DNA of 5,100 bases from an uncultured Lachnospiraceae bacterium (GCA_947175285.1 CAMWMM010000376.1:1-5100), one strand, 5' to 3'; shown: positions 1 to 4,973, counted from the stretch's first letter. The notes: a model not told the origin generated them from the sequence alone. Translations and numbers: made by a program.

Positions 1-17
1 CAATTACTTTTATGCAC

Positions 18-51
18 AAAAATAGCTGTCAGACCTCAAAAATCCGACAGC
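18..51 (-). terminator. Intrinsic terminator of the abiE operon
   Basis: On the minus strand GCTGTCGGA (51-43) pairs with TCTGACAGC (33-25), nine pairs including one G-U, around a 9-nt loop. It is followed directly by TATTTTTG. The hairpin lies 55 bp after the toxin stop codon and has no competing gene nearby, so it most likely ends the abiE transcript. The stem is moderate and the loop is longish, so termination may be incomplete. Confidence 0.65.
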
Positions 52-106
52 CACTATAAAATTGCGGATATTCAACCAATTTTCCAAAAACGACACCCCT
101 TTTTGC

Positions 107-1018
107 TCATGCATCAAACAGCCCGCTGTCTGCGATGTTCTTTACCGACAGAATCGCTTCCTCATAGGTAACCTTATCTTCCAATAACTTGCTAGTAAGA
201 ATGTTGTAGTCTTCCTTATAAATATCTTCTGTAACTATCCTGTTTAACAATGCAGTCACATCTATTCCCTGCATTGCAGATGGACAAATATTTGTTTCTG
301 CACGGACTACCCTCACTTCTCTTATCAGTAGCTGAAACGCTTCATCCTGCACAACAAGCGGCAACAATTTATAAATATCATAAATATGACGAGAATGTTT
401 TTTTACCATTCCTTTCATGTAATAATCACAAATAGCAAAAACCTTATCAATCAGTGTCCTATCAATACTTTGCACTTTCATTGGGAACACCTCAAGTTCA
501 TACTGCTTGAGTCCTTCCGGCGCCTCTTCCTCAAATAAGTCTCCTATATAACTATGAACCGGAAGAGTAACCGTAGGAAATGAAATCTCATAAAAAGATG
601 TTTCCAACAATACTGCTGGTTTTACAATATCAGTCAGTTTGTCCAGTACAGAATCATATATCAACTCATAACGATTATAATCTCTTCGACTTCTGATATC
701 GTCAACATTACGGATTGTCATTCCCAGTTCTGCAGTGATATCGGCAATTCCATATTTTAGCTTTCTCTTTTGCCCTTGCGATAACATATTATCAATCGTA
801 ATGTCAATATCCTCGGAAAATCTTGATATGACTCTATGGCACTTTTGAAGCGAGGTGCCTCCCTTGAATACTAAGAAGTCAAACCGCTCAGACAGCTTTT
901 TTAGCACCATCGACACATAGTAATCTTTCTCTATGATTTCCGGTTCTAACCCGGTCTTAAAAACAGCCAGATTAATGGCCTCTATGAATTGTTCCCTATC
1001 TCTATGCAAGTACTCCAT
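107..1018 (-). CDS. abiEii: AbiEii/AbiGii-family nucleotidyltransferase toxin (type IV toxin-antitoxin)
   Basis: A 303-residue protein of the AbiEii family, toxins with a DNA-polymerase-beta-like nucleotidyltransferase fold. Characterised relatives stop growth by nucleotidyl transfer, in some cases to tRNA 3' ends. Visible motifs are IEKDYY (residues 29-34), KGGTSL (52-57, the nucleotide-binding GG[S/T] motif), RFSEDIDI (66-73, with D70 and D72 as likely metal ligands), a conserved Asp-Lys (D191/K192), and a late Arg/Asp motif in KHSRHIYDIYKL (R210, D214). All hallmark motifs are present and the length is normal for the family, so the toxin looks intact. The ATG at 1018 is preceded by TGAGG at a 7-nt spacing. 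It starts inside the upstream antitoxin gene (17-bp overlap), which suggests translational coupling. The enzyme should act in the cytoplasm; its substrate here is unknown. Confidence 0.9.
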   Translation of the reverse strand: MEYLHRDREQFIEAINLAVFKTGLEPEIIEKDYYVSMVLKKLSERFDFLVFKGGTSLQKCHRVISRFSEDIDITIDNMLSQGQKRKLKYGIADITAELGMTIRNVDDIRSRRDYNRYELIYDSVLDKLTDIVKPAVLLETSFYEISFPTVTLPVHSYIGDLFEEEAPEGLKQYELEVFPMKVQSIDRTLIDKVFAICDYYMKGMVKKHSRHIYDIYKLLPLVVQDEAFQLLIREVRVVRAETNICPSAMQGIDVTALLNRIVTEDIYKEDYNILTSKLLEDKVTYEEAILSVKNIADSGLFDA

Positions 1019-1628
1019 TCAACAGCCTCATTTCATACATATTTCTATAAATCTTGTCCGGATAATAAGGTAAATACTCAGCCAAATCATTAAATCGGAT
1101 TGCATACGCATTCATATATGCAGTAATCCGCTTAAGCTGCTCATCTTCATCCCGCTCAGCATAAAAATCTATATTTTTCAGTAAATCAAGTAATTGCAAT
1201 TGCCGAAAGTTTTTATCCGTCACCTCAACTCTCGGTTTTCTAATAATCAATGGTGAGGATGCAATCTTAACCTCTCTGTAATCATTCGTCGCTTTGTTTG
1301 TAACAACCTCACAAATCGTAGGTACCTGTGATGTAAGACCTAACTGATTTGCAAACATCACACCACCGACATAACCGCATCTTACACCATTATCTTTCAG
1401 ATACTTCTCCTCGATAACTTTGTCTCTGGAAAGTTGAGAACCGGACTTAAATAGAGATTTCTTCGGTATAAAATATATTCCTGTATCATATCTCTTCAAA
1501 AAGCCTTCATCTGTCAACTTCTTTACTTGTTGTCTGATATAATTTGTTGACATTTCTTTGTATTTGATATCAGCGACAAAAATAGGTTCATTCTCACCAT
1601 AGGTTTCTTTCAAATAATCATACAGCAT
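1002..1628 (-). CDS. abiEi: AbiEi-like antitoxin / DUF6088 winged-helix protein
   Basis: A 208-residue protein resembling the DUF6088/AbiEi-type partners encoded directly upstream of AbiEii toxins. The N-terminal ~65 residues look like a winged helix: SxNYIRQQVKKLTDEGFLKR followed by a YDTGIYFIP wing. The remainder carries the GYVGGVMFANQLGL segment and a basic stretch VKIASSPLIIRKPRVEV typical of the family. In characterised AbiE systems the antitoxin counters the toxin without a stable complex (type IV) and represses its own promoter by binding inverted repeats. Start: AAGGAGA lies 7 nt before the ATG at 1628. The stop (TAG) lies inside the toxin gene. The start codon sits in a perfect 15-nt palindrome, and a second inverted repeat lies close to the predicted transcription start. 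Family placement is firm; antitoxin activity is inferred from the pairing. Confidence 0.87.
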   Translation of the reverse strand: MLYDYLKETYGENEPIFVADIKYKEMSTNYIRQQVKKLTDEGFLKRYDTGIYFIPKKSLFKSGSQLSRDKVIEEKYLKDNGVRCGYVGGVMFANQLGLTSQVPTICEVVTNKATNDYREVKIASSPLIIRKPRVEVTDKNFRQLQLLDLLKNIDFYAERDEDEQLKRITAYMNAYAIRFNDLAEYLPYYPDKIYRNMYEMRLLNGVLA

Positions 1629-1636
1629 AATGCTGT
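1622..1636 (-). promoter_or_regulatory. Palindrome enclosing the abiEi start codon
   Basis: ACAGCA-TTA-TGCTGT is a perfect inverted repeat with six-base arms and three bases between. The ATG of abiEi (1628-1626) spans the loop and the 3' arm, and the 5' arm directly follows the Shine-Dalgarno AAGGAGA. In mRNA this could fold into a short hairpin hiding the start codon; in DNA it could be a protein site. Either role is inference. Confidence 0.4.
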
Positions 1637-1654
1637 CTCCTTTTCAAATATTTT

Positions 1655-1671
1655 CGAAGTTTGTTTCTTCG
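1655..1671 (-). promoter_or_regulatory. Inverted repeat at the abiE transcription start, candidate operator
   Basis: CGAAG-N7-CTTCG lies just downstream of the predicted -10 box, where a bound repressor would block initiation. AbiEi antitoxins are known to autorepress through inverted repeats at their promoter, so this is a reasonable operator candidate. The arms are only 5 bp, shorter than the repeats described for well-studied AbiEi proteins. Confidence 0.35.
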
Positions 1672-1676
1672 TTTTT

Positions 1677-1705
1677 ATTATATTCTGTCAACACTTACTT
1701 TTCAA
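1677..1705 (-). promoter_or_regulatory. Sigma-A-type promoter of the abiE operon
   Basis: Minus-strand -35 TTGAAA (1705-1700), a 17-bp spacer, and -10 TATAAT (1682-1677): 5/6 and 6/6 matches to consensus at ideal spacing. Transcription should begin near 1670, giving a leader of about 42 nt. A perfect TTGACA also lies inside the spacer but has no suitable -10 box. The promoter sits just beyond the terminator of the preceding clbS-like gene, so abiE is an independent unit. Confidence 0.78.
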
Positions 1706-1715
1706 CTATTATTTC

Positions 1716-1749
1716 AAAAAATCGGACAGCTATATCCTGTCCGATTTTT
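1716..1749 (-). terminator. Intrinsic terminator built into the end of the clbS-like gene
   Basis: AAAAATCGGACAG (1749-1737) and CTGTCCGATTTTT (1729-1717) form a perfect 13-bp stem around a 7-nt loop, with a run of U on the 3' side. The first arm is the final coding sequence of the clbS-like gene (codons for K-S-D-R) and the TAG stop falls in the loop. The stem is symmetric and has T-runs on both strands, so it could also stop plus-strand transcription. Confidence 0.88.
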
Positions 1750-2281
1750 CTATATTCTTCCTATGCGCTTTCAGCTTTTTCAAAGCCCAATCGTAATGGC
1801 TTGCTGTGACACTGACAAAATAAGAACCTAACGTGCTTCCTCCCACCCACTTATAAACTCCTTTGGAAAACAATTCCTCATTGGAAAAAGACTCTGCTTT
1901 CTCTATGACCTCCATATGGGTTTTTTGCAGCATATCCTTTGCGTCTTCCAACGATGTTGACTGATGCTTTTTCCAGAACTCCACATTCATATCACCGTAT
2001 GTTTTCCAGTTGTACGGCTCCGGAATAAACGGCTTTTCATCTCCGTTTTGATTTGCCTGCAGCCAGTTTAATAAAAGTTTGTGCCATTCATAAAGGTGAA
2101 TTAAAATATCCCGCAGATTTTTGTCTCTTTTCCAATGTGCTTCTTTCTTTTTTTCATCACCTGAAAAATCAAACGGTGTTGTCAGTTCTTTTTCTGTCAA
2201 TTCAGAAATAAAAGCATTCAGTTTTTCATAATTTGTGGCAGCTGCGGTTAATAAATCTGTTTTTGTTGTTGGTCTTCCCAT
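1730..2281 (-). CDS. ClbS/DfsB-family four-helix-bundle protein
   Basis: A 183-residue protein of the ClbS/DfsB family in the DinB-like superfamily. ClbS from colibactin-producing E. coli is a cyclopropane hydrolase that disarms colibactin. Family signatures are the N-terminal MGRPTTKTDLL (1-11), LRDILIHLYEWHKLLLNWL (56-74), the proline-rich FIPEPYNWKTYGDMN (85-99), the EFWKKHQ segment (101-107), and the C-terminal helix GSYFVSVTASHYDWALKKLKAH (152-173). Length is close to that of ClbS (about 170). I place the start at the ATG at 2281 because AAAGGA lies 8 nt upstream and family members begin with M-x-RPT. An in-frame ATG at 2302 has no ribosome binding site. The gene follows the GyrI-like gene by 35 bp with no terminator between, so the two are probably cotranscribed. 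Many relatives are in non-producers of genotoxins, and the true substrate here is unknown. Confidence 0.88.
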   Translation of the reverse strand: MGRPTTKTDLLTAAATNYEKLNAFISELTEKELTTPFDFSGDEKKKEAHWKRDKNLRDILIHLYEWHKLLLNWLQANQNGDEKPFIPEPYNWKTYGDMNVEFWKKHQSTSLEDAKDMLQKTHMEVIEKAESFSNEELFSKGVYKWVGGSTLGSYFVSVTASHYDWALKKLKAHRKNIEKSDRI

Positions 2282-2289
2282 GTTCGTTT

Positions 2290-2295
2290 TCCTTT
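2290..2295 (-). promoter_or_regulatory. Ribosome binding site fixing the clbS-like start
   Basis: AAAGGA lies 8 nt before the ATG at 2281. It falls inside the 5' extension that would be coding if the upstream ATG at 2302 were used, and so argues for the shorter protein. Confidence 0.7.
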
Positions 2296-2316
2296 CTTTC
2301 ATATAAATGTTTATTT

Positions 2317-2940
2317 TTATTCGTCTGCATCCATAACTTTGTATCTCAAGATAGTTTTCAATTTGCTTTGTTCTGTCCGGTTCGCATTGCTCAAATAAAT
2401 TTCACGATGCTTTACTCCAATACGCTCATACCCCTGCTCCAAACAATAGTTATCCATAGCCTCAAATGATGCAGGCTCGTCGTCAAACGCTCCTTTATGC
2501 AATACTTGTACGCATTTACCATCATGGATTGTTTCAAAAGAAATGTCCGCAAGATAAATACTCCTTTTTTTCCTCTTAACTAATTCTAATGCGTTATCAA
2601 ACATCTCTTTGCTAATGCAATCCGGCTGTCGTATCATAATGGTATATTGCAATTCCTCTTTTACCAACTCCTCTTTCGGGGAAGTCTTGCTCCAGATTCC
2701 CTCCAGAGGGTATACTGAATAATCGCTCATTTCCCGATTTTTTCCGGCAGATGATTTGTATGTCATCTTAATTTTATAAGCCAGCGAAAATAAAGCTGCA
2801 ACTTTTTCGGAAAAAATCTCATTATTTGGGTTTCCGACACCGGAAATAGTAATATATTTCTGAGGAGGAACATCTATCACACACGGAGTTGTACTTACGC
2901 CGTATATTTCTTTCTCCTGCTTTTTCCACTCATATTTCAT
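2317..2940 (-). CDS. GyrI-like small-molecule-binding domain protein
   Basis: A 207-residue protein of the GyrI-like (SbmC/GyrI, SHS2-fold) superfamily, in the Listeria Lin2189-like subfamily as far as I recognise it. Typical features in order: MKYEWKKQEKEIY (1-13), KYITISGVGNPN (28-39), the VYPLEGIW block (77-83), LQYTIMIRQPD (97-107), HKGAFDDEPASFE (148-160), and the C-terminal HREIYLS...KLKTILRY (178-200). Some members of this superfamily are reported to hydrolyse the cyclopropane of CC-1065/yatakemycin-type DNA alkylators; others only bind small ligands. The start at 2940 has GGGGGAG 5-6 nt upstream. A longer in-frame reading (from 3108) would run through a palindromic repeat and is not credible. 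It is probably the first gene of a two-gene unit with the clbS-like gene, downstream of a WYL regulator. Confidence 0.87.
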   Translation of the reverse strand: MKYEWKKQEKEIYGVSTTPCVIDVPPQKYITISGVGNPNNEIFSEKVAALFSLAYKIKMTYKSSAGKNREMSDYSVYPLEGIWSKTSPKEELVKEELQYTIMIRQPDCISKEMFDNALELVKRKKRSIYLADISFETIHDGKCVQVLHKGAFDDEPASFEAMDNYCLEQGYERIGVKHREIYLSNANRTEQSKLKTILRYKVMDADE

Positions 2941-2945
2941 TATAT

Positions 2946-2953
2946 CTCCCCCT
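2946..2953 (-). promoter_or_regulatory. Ribosome binding site fixing the GyrI-like start
   Basis: AGGGGGAG lies 5 nt before the ATG at 2940 and sets the translation start. The 56-codon upstream extension in the same frame has no ribosome binding site of comparable quality and reads through the palindromic element. Confidence 0.72.
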
Positions 2954-2990
2954 GCTTTCTTATATAGAATAGGCGTTTGTGAAACTCCAT

Positions 2991-2998
2991 TTCTAAAA
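2991..2998. repeat. 8-bp direct repeat, left copy (candidate target-site duplication)
   Basis: TTCTAAAA, identical to the copy at 3084-3091. The two copies exactly bracket the palindromic element, as expected for a duplication created by transposition. Confidence 0.6.
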
Positions 2999-3083
2999 CC
3001 AGAGTCTGGACAAAATGAACAAATAAGGGGTGAATTGCCACTGCATCTGAACCCCGTTTTGTTCATTTTGCCCAGACTCATGG
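2999..3083. mobile_element. 85-bp palindromic MITE-like element
   Basis: The termini are CC and GG with nearly perfect long inverted repeats. The arms 3002-3031 and 3051-3079 match through GAGTCTGG, one A/G difference, then CAAAATGAACAAA and, after a small offset, GGGGT. The centre is about 19 bp. Outside GAGTCTGG the ends read CCA and CCAT on the two sides. An identical 8-bp direct repeat lies at each edge. It is too short to encode anything, so it would need a transposase in trans. It lies between the WYL regulator and the GyrI-like gene, where transcripts would form a very stable hairpin. That could affect expression of gyrI/clbS or weakly insulate them. I do not recognise the parent insertion sequence. 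A purely regulatory hairpin is the main alternative, but the flanking duplication argues against it. A perfect TATAAT (minus strand, 3138-3133) lies upstream without a good -35 box, so the gyrI promoter is uncertain. Confidence 0.65.
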
Positions 3084-3091
3084 TTCTAAAA
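3084..3091. repeat. 8-bp direct repeat, right copy (candidate target-site duplication)
   Basis: TTCTAAAA, identical to 2991-2998 and abutting the other end of the palindromic element. Confidence 0.6.
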
Positions 3092-3141
3092 TTTTGTTTC
3101 GCAATCACCTATTAAATAAAATATACAGGTAAATTATATTA

Positions 3142-3163
3142 CACAAAACATGACGCCCCATGT
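3142..3163 (-). terminator. Weak terminator-like hairpin after the WYL regulator
   Basis: On the minus strand ACATGG (3163-3158) pairs with TCATGT (3153-3148), six pairs with one G-U, around a GGCG tetraloop. TTTGTGT follows. It starts 9 nt after the regulator stop codon, the expected place for a terminator. The short stem and interrupted U-run make read-through into the GyrI-like gene quite possible. Confidence 0.35.
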
Positions 3164-3172
3164 CAGGTTTTA

Positions 3173-4069
3173 TTAACATATTGTTTTCTCATAAATCTTC
3201 TTTGCAGTATCAGCCACCACTTTTTTAAGATAAACAGGCTCAAGAATATCTACCTGTGTCCCGAATGACAGCAAATACCCTAACAGCCATTCATCTTCCG
3301 GCATCCTTGCAGAAACAATCAAATCTCCATTTTCCTGCCTGCTTATTTGCGTCTTATCAAATTCATCATAAACCCGATATGCCATACTTTGCGGGAAACA
3401 AAGCACGATTGTACGATAGTCCTGCCCTGCTTTATCATCCGGTTCAGGAAACACATGTCCGGAAAAACCCTCTTCCAGAACTTCCAAATCGATAATGCGT
3501 GTCAGCTTAAAAATGCGGTAATCCTCTTTCAGCGTACAGTATGCTTTTAAATACCATGCCATAGATTTATACGCCATTTTTAATGGATGGACAATTCTTT
3601 CGCTCATTTCTCCATAGGAATCCGCATATGTTATTTTTACACACTTTTGCTGAATGACCGCTGATTTTAACAATTCAAATTTTTCATTATCAGTTCCCTG
3701 ATTGCCCCATCTGGAAAAATCCACTTCCAGCCAGTTTTCCGAATGAAGTTTAAACATTGCGGACAATTTCTGAACTGTCCGGCTGCTGTCTCTATTCTGC
3801 ATGGTATTGATGCTCTGTAATGCTGTGAGGATTTCCTGCTTTTCCTCCTCTGATAATACGGCTTTATCCAAAACAAAATCATTCATTAAGCGGATACCGC
3901 CATTTCTCCCTGCTTCTGCATAAACAGGGATACCTGCCCCGCTTAAGGCATCGATATCCCTGTAAATCGTTCTAACCGATACTTCAAACTTTTCTGCCAG
4001 TTCCGGGGCGGTAGCCTGTCCCTTAGCAAGCAAATAATATACAATCTTAAATAATCTGCTCTCCTGCAT
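3173..4069 (-). CDS. HTH-WYL domain transcriptional regulator (YafY/DeoR-like)
   Basis: A 298-residue transcription regulator. An N-terminal HTH_11 winged helix (about 3-60) contains the recognition helix in FEVSVRTIYRDIDAL and the wing NGGIRL. A WYL ligand-sensing domain follows (about 130-205), with the WYL tripeptide at 172-174 in MAWYLKAYCTL, the flanking YRIFKLTRI, and the R and H of RIVHPLK. A C-terminal WCX-type extension completes the protein. Length is normal and the protein looks intact. WYL proteins sense nucleic acids or small ligands and often control DNA-damage or defence genes. The ribosome binding site AGGAG is 9 nt before the ATG at 4069; a GTG directly before it (4072) would add one residue and cannot be excluded. 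The nearest downstream genes, gyrI-like and clbS-like, are its likeliest targets, besides itself. This rests on position only. Confidence 0.9.
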   Translation of the reverse strand: MQESRLFKIVYYLLAKGQATAPELAEKFEVSVRTIYRDIDALSGAGIPVYAEAGRNGGIRLMNDFVLDKAVLSEEEKQEILTALQSINTMQNRDSSRTVQKLSAMFKLHSENWLEVDFSRWGNQGTDNEKFELLKSAVIQQKCVKITYADSYGEMSERIVHPLKMAYKSMAWYLKAYCTLKEDYRIFKLTRIIDLEVLEEGFSGHVFPEPDDKAGQDYRTIVLCFPQSMAYRVYDEFDKTQISRQENGDLIVSARMPEDEWLLGYLLSFGTQVDILEPVYLKKVVADTAKKIYEKTIC

Positions 4070-4107
4070 CACTGTTTTCTCCTCGCATTACAGCTTACTA
4101 TCAAAAA

Positions 4108-4139
4108 ACCGGACAAGTGATACCCCGTCCGGTCTTTTT
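4108..4139 (-). terminator. Intrinsic terminator after the DUF1905/C39-like gene
   Basis: ACCGGAC (minus strand 4133-4127) and GTCCGGT (4114-4108) form a GC-rich 7-bp stem around a 12-nt loop. TTTTT follows on the minus strand; on the plus strand it is C then TTTTTT, so it may work in both directions. It lies 45 bp after the peptidase-like gene stop and separates that gene from the WYL regulator. A weak candidate promoter for the regulator (TTGTCC, 18-bp spacer, TGTAAT) begins inside its distal arm. Confidence 0.82.
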
Positions 4140-4140
4140 T

Positions 4141-4158
4141 ATATGTATAATTACATAT
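4141..4158. repeat. 18-bp AT-rich inverted repeat
   Basis: ATATGTA-TAAT-TACATAT has perfect 7-bp arms around 4 bp. It lies between the stop codon of the peptidase-like gene and its terminator, about 70 bp upstream of the WYL regulator start. It might be a regulator site or simply add to the 3' structure; nothing here decides. Confidence 0.35.
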
Positions 4159-4178
4159 CCGCTTTTCGCATTTTATTT

Positions 4179-4847
4179 TCAGCATTTAATTTCCAGATAT
4201 CCCAACAGCTTGCTCATATCATACTCAGTAATCACGCCTGCGTGGGAATCATAATATTTTCCGTCAAAATATACCAGATAGTGGCAGAAACGTCCCATTC
4301 TCTCCATTAAGATTGCGCATTTCGGCAGAACGGTATCTCTTCCCTCAGTATAATTGATAATATCAGTATGGTCGATACCATAATAGTTCAATGCGGAAAT
4401 CACACGTCCCATTGTAGCCTGCCATTCCCTGCAGTCCATAACGCTGATAACTTCTGCAATCGTAACGCCTGCTAACATCGCCACACAAGCCTGACCGCAG
4501 AGTCCGTCCTCTTCGAGTTTGATAACATCAATGCTGTCAATCTTACGAATCGGATTATCAAAGCTGTATGGGCTGTTCTGATCCATACGAATCAGAGAAC
4601 CATTGACATGCAGCAAAATTTTATGTGTGGAACCCGGCTCTACACTGACTGCGGATTCATCTTCAATACGAATGTAATAATTTCCTTTCTCCTTAGGATG
4701 CAGTTCACAATCAATAATCTTATTGTCTAACACCAAATCCCCCTGAATTACATCCCTCTGCTTGCATACCTCCCATACATTAAAAGGCAGATGAATCTCA
4801 TATCCTTTGTCCTGTTTTTCAACTTTTGCCTCAAAAAAATACCTCAT
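4179..4847 (-). CDS. DUF1905-like domain fused to a C39/papain-like cysteine peptidase domain
   Basis: A 222-residue cytoplasmic-looking protein with no signal peptide or membrane segment. Residues ~3-82 resemble DUF1905: YFFEAKVEK, then IHLPFNVWEV, VIQGDLVLDNKIIDCEL and GNYYIRI, a small beta-barrel pattern. Residues ~105-215 resemble a C39-type papain-fold peptidase. The segment EEDGLCGQACVAMLAG (112-127) puts Cys117 in the position of the catalytic Cys of the DCGxAC-type motif. CHYLVYFDGKYYDSHAG (188-204) supplies His189 and Asp200, so a Cys-His-Asp triad is plausible. There is no ABC transporter or bacteriocin gene nearby, so the usual leader-peptide-cleaving role of C39 is not supported. 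Substrate and role are unknown, and it may be a non-secretory hydrolase. GGAGG lies only 4 nt before the ATG, a little short but strong. The gene has its own promoter, a structured leader and a terminator, so it is probably monocistronic. Confidence 0.72.
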   Translation of the reverse strand: MRYFFEAKVEKQDKGYEIHLPFNVWEVCKQRDVIQGDLVLDNKIIDCELHPKEKGNYYIRIEDESAVSVEPGSTHKILLHVNGSLIRMDQNSPYSFDNPIRKIDSIDVIKLEEDGLCGQACVAMLAGVTIAEVISVMDCREWQATMGRVISALNYYGIDHTDIINYTEGRDTVLPKCAILMERMGRFCHYLVYFDGKYYDSHAGVITEYDMSKLLGYLEIKC

Positions 4848-4861
4848 ATTTCCTCCATTCC

Positions 4862-4905
4862 GGTGTCATACACCTATATTTATAGGAAACGGCTTTAGCC
4901 GTTTC
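4862..4905 (-). promoter_or_regulatory. Leader with three abutting hairpins
   Basis: In minus-strand order: GAAACGGC-TAAA-GCCGTTTC (4905-4886), CCTAT-AAAT-ATAGG (4886-4873), and GGTGT-ATG-ACACC (4874-4862), then the ribosome binding site. Hairpins 1 and 2 share one base; hairpins 2 and 3 share two G residues, so 2 and 3 cannot both be fully formed. This is compatible with a switching leader, though the stems are short. Hairpin 1 has a T-run only on the plus strand, so it is not a minus-strand terminator. Confidence 0.45.
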
Positions 4906-4925
4906 TTTTTGTACCTTCTGCTCTT

Positions 4926-4954
4926 ATTGTAGCAAAATTCGCGTAAGTTGAAAA
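4926..4954 (-). promoter_or_regulatory. Candidate promoter of the DUF1905/C39-like gene
   Basis: Minus-strand -35 TTTTCA (4954-4949), 17-bp spacer, -10 TACAAT (4931-4926): 4/6 and 5/6 matches. Transcription would begin near 4919, giving a leader of about 72 nt. The -35 box is one arm of the inverted repeat TGAAAA-N5-TTTTCA (4949-4965), a possible operator. Confidence 0.5.
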
Positions 4955-4973
4955 CTACTTTTTCATGTATTAT

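Noticed and set aside
58..83. Inverted repeat AAAATTG-N12-CAATTTT between the toxin gene and its terminator
   Set aside because: The stem is almost all A-T, the loop is 12 bp and no U-tract follows; such repeats are expected by chance in AT-rich DNA.
250..435. Plus-strand reading frame of 61 codons
   Set aside because: It lies wholly inside the AbiEii toxin gene on the other strand, has no ribosome binding site and no recognisable protein.
2233..2469. Plus-strand hydrophobic reading frame of 78 codons
   Set aside because: It is antisense to the ends of the clbS-like and GyrI-like genes; the apparent hydrophobicity comes from reading A-rich coding strands in reverse.
2941..2998. Promoter candidates directly before the GyrI-like gene (for example TAGAAA-18-TATTCT)
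   Set aside because: Matches are only about 4/6 in both boxes, too weak in AT-rich DNA to annotate.
2941..3108. N-terminal extension of the GyrI-like protein by 56 residues, starting at 3108
   Set aside because: It runs straight through the palindromic element, has no good ribosome binding site and does not resemble the family. The start at 2940 has a strong one.
3256..3882. Plus-strand frames (3256-3495, 3347-3550) and an extra minus-strand frame (3667-3882) inside the WYL regulator
   Set aside because: They are out-of-frame shadows of a complete, well-matched regulator gene.
4886..4910. Hairpin GAAACGGC/GCCGTTTC followed by TTTTT on the plus strand, read as a terminator
   Set aside because: No plus-strand gene leads into it. 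On the minus strand, which is transcribed, it has no U-tract, so it is treated as leader structure. A terminator for an unseen antisense transcript remains possible.
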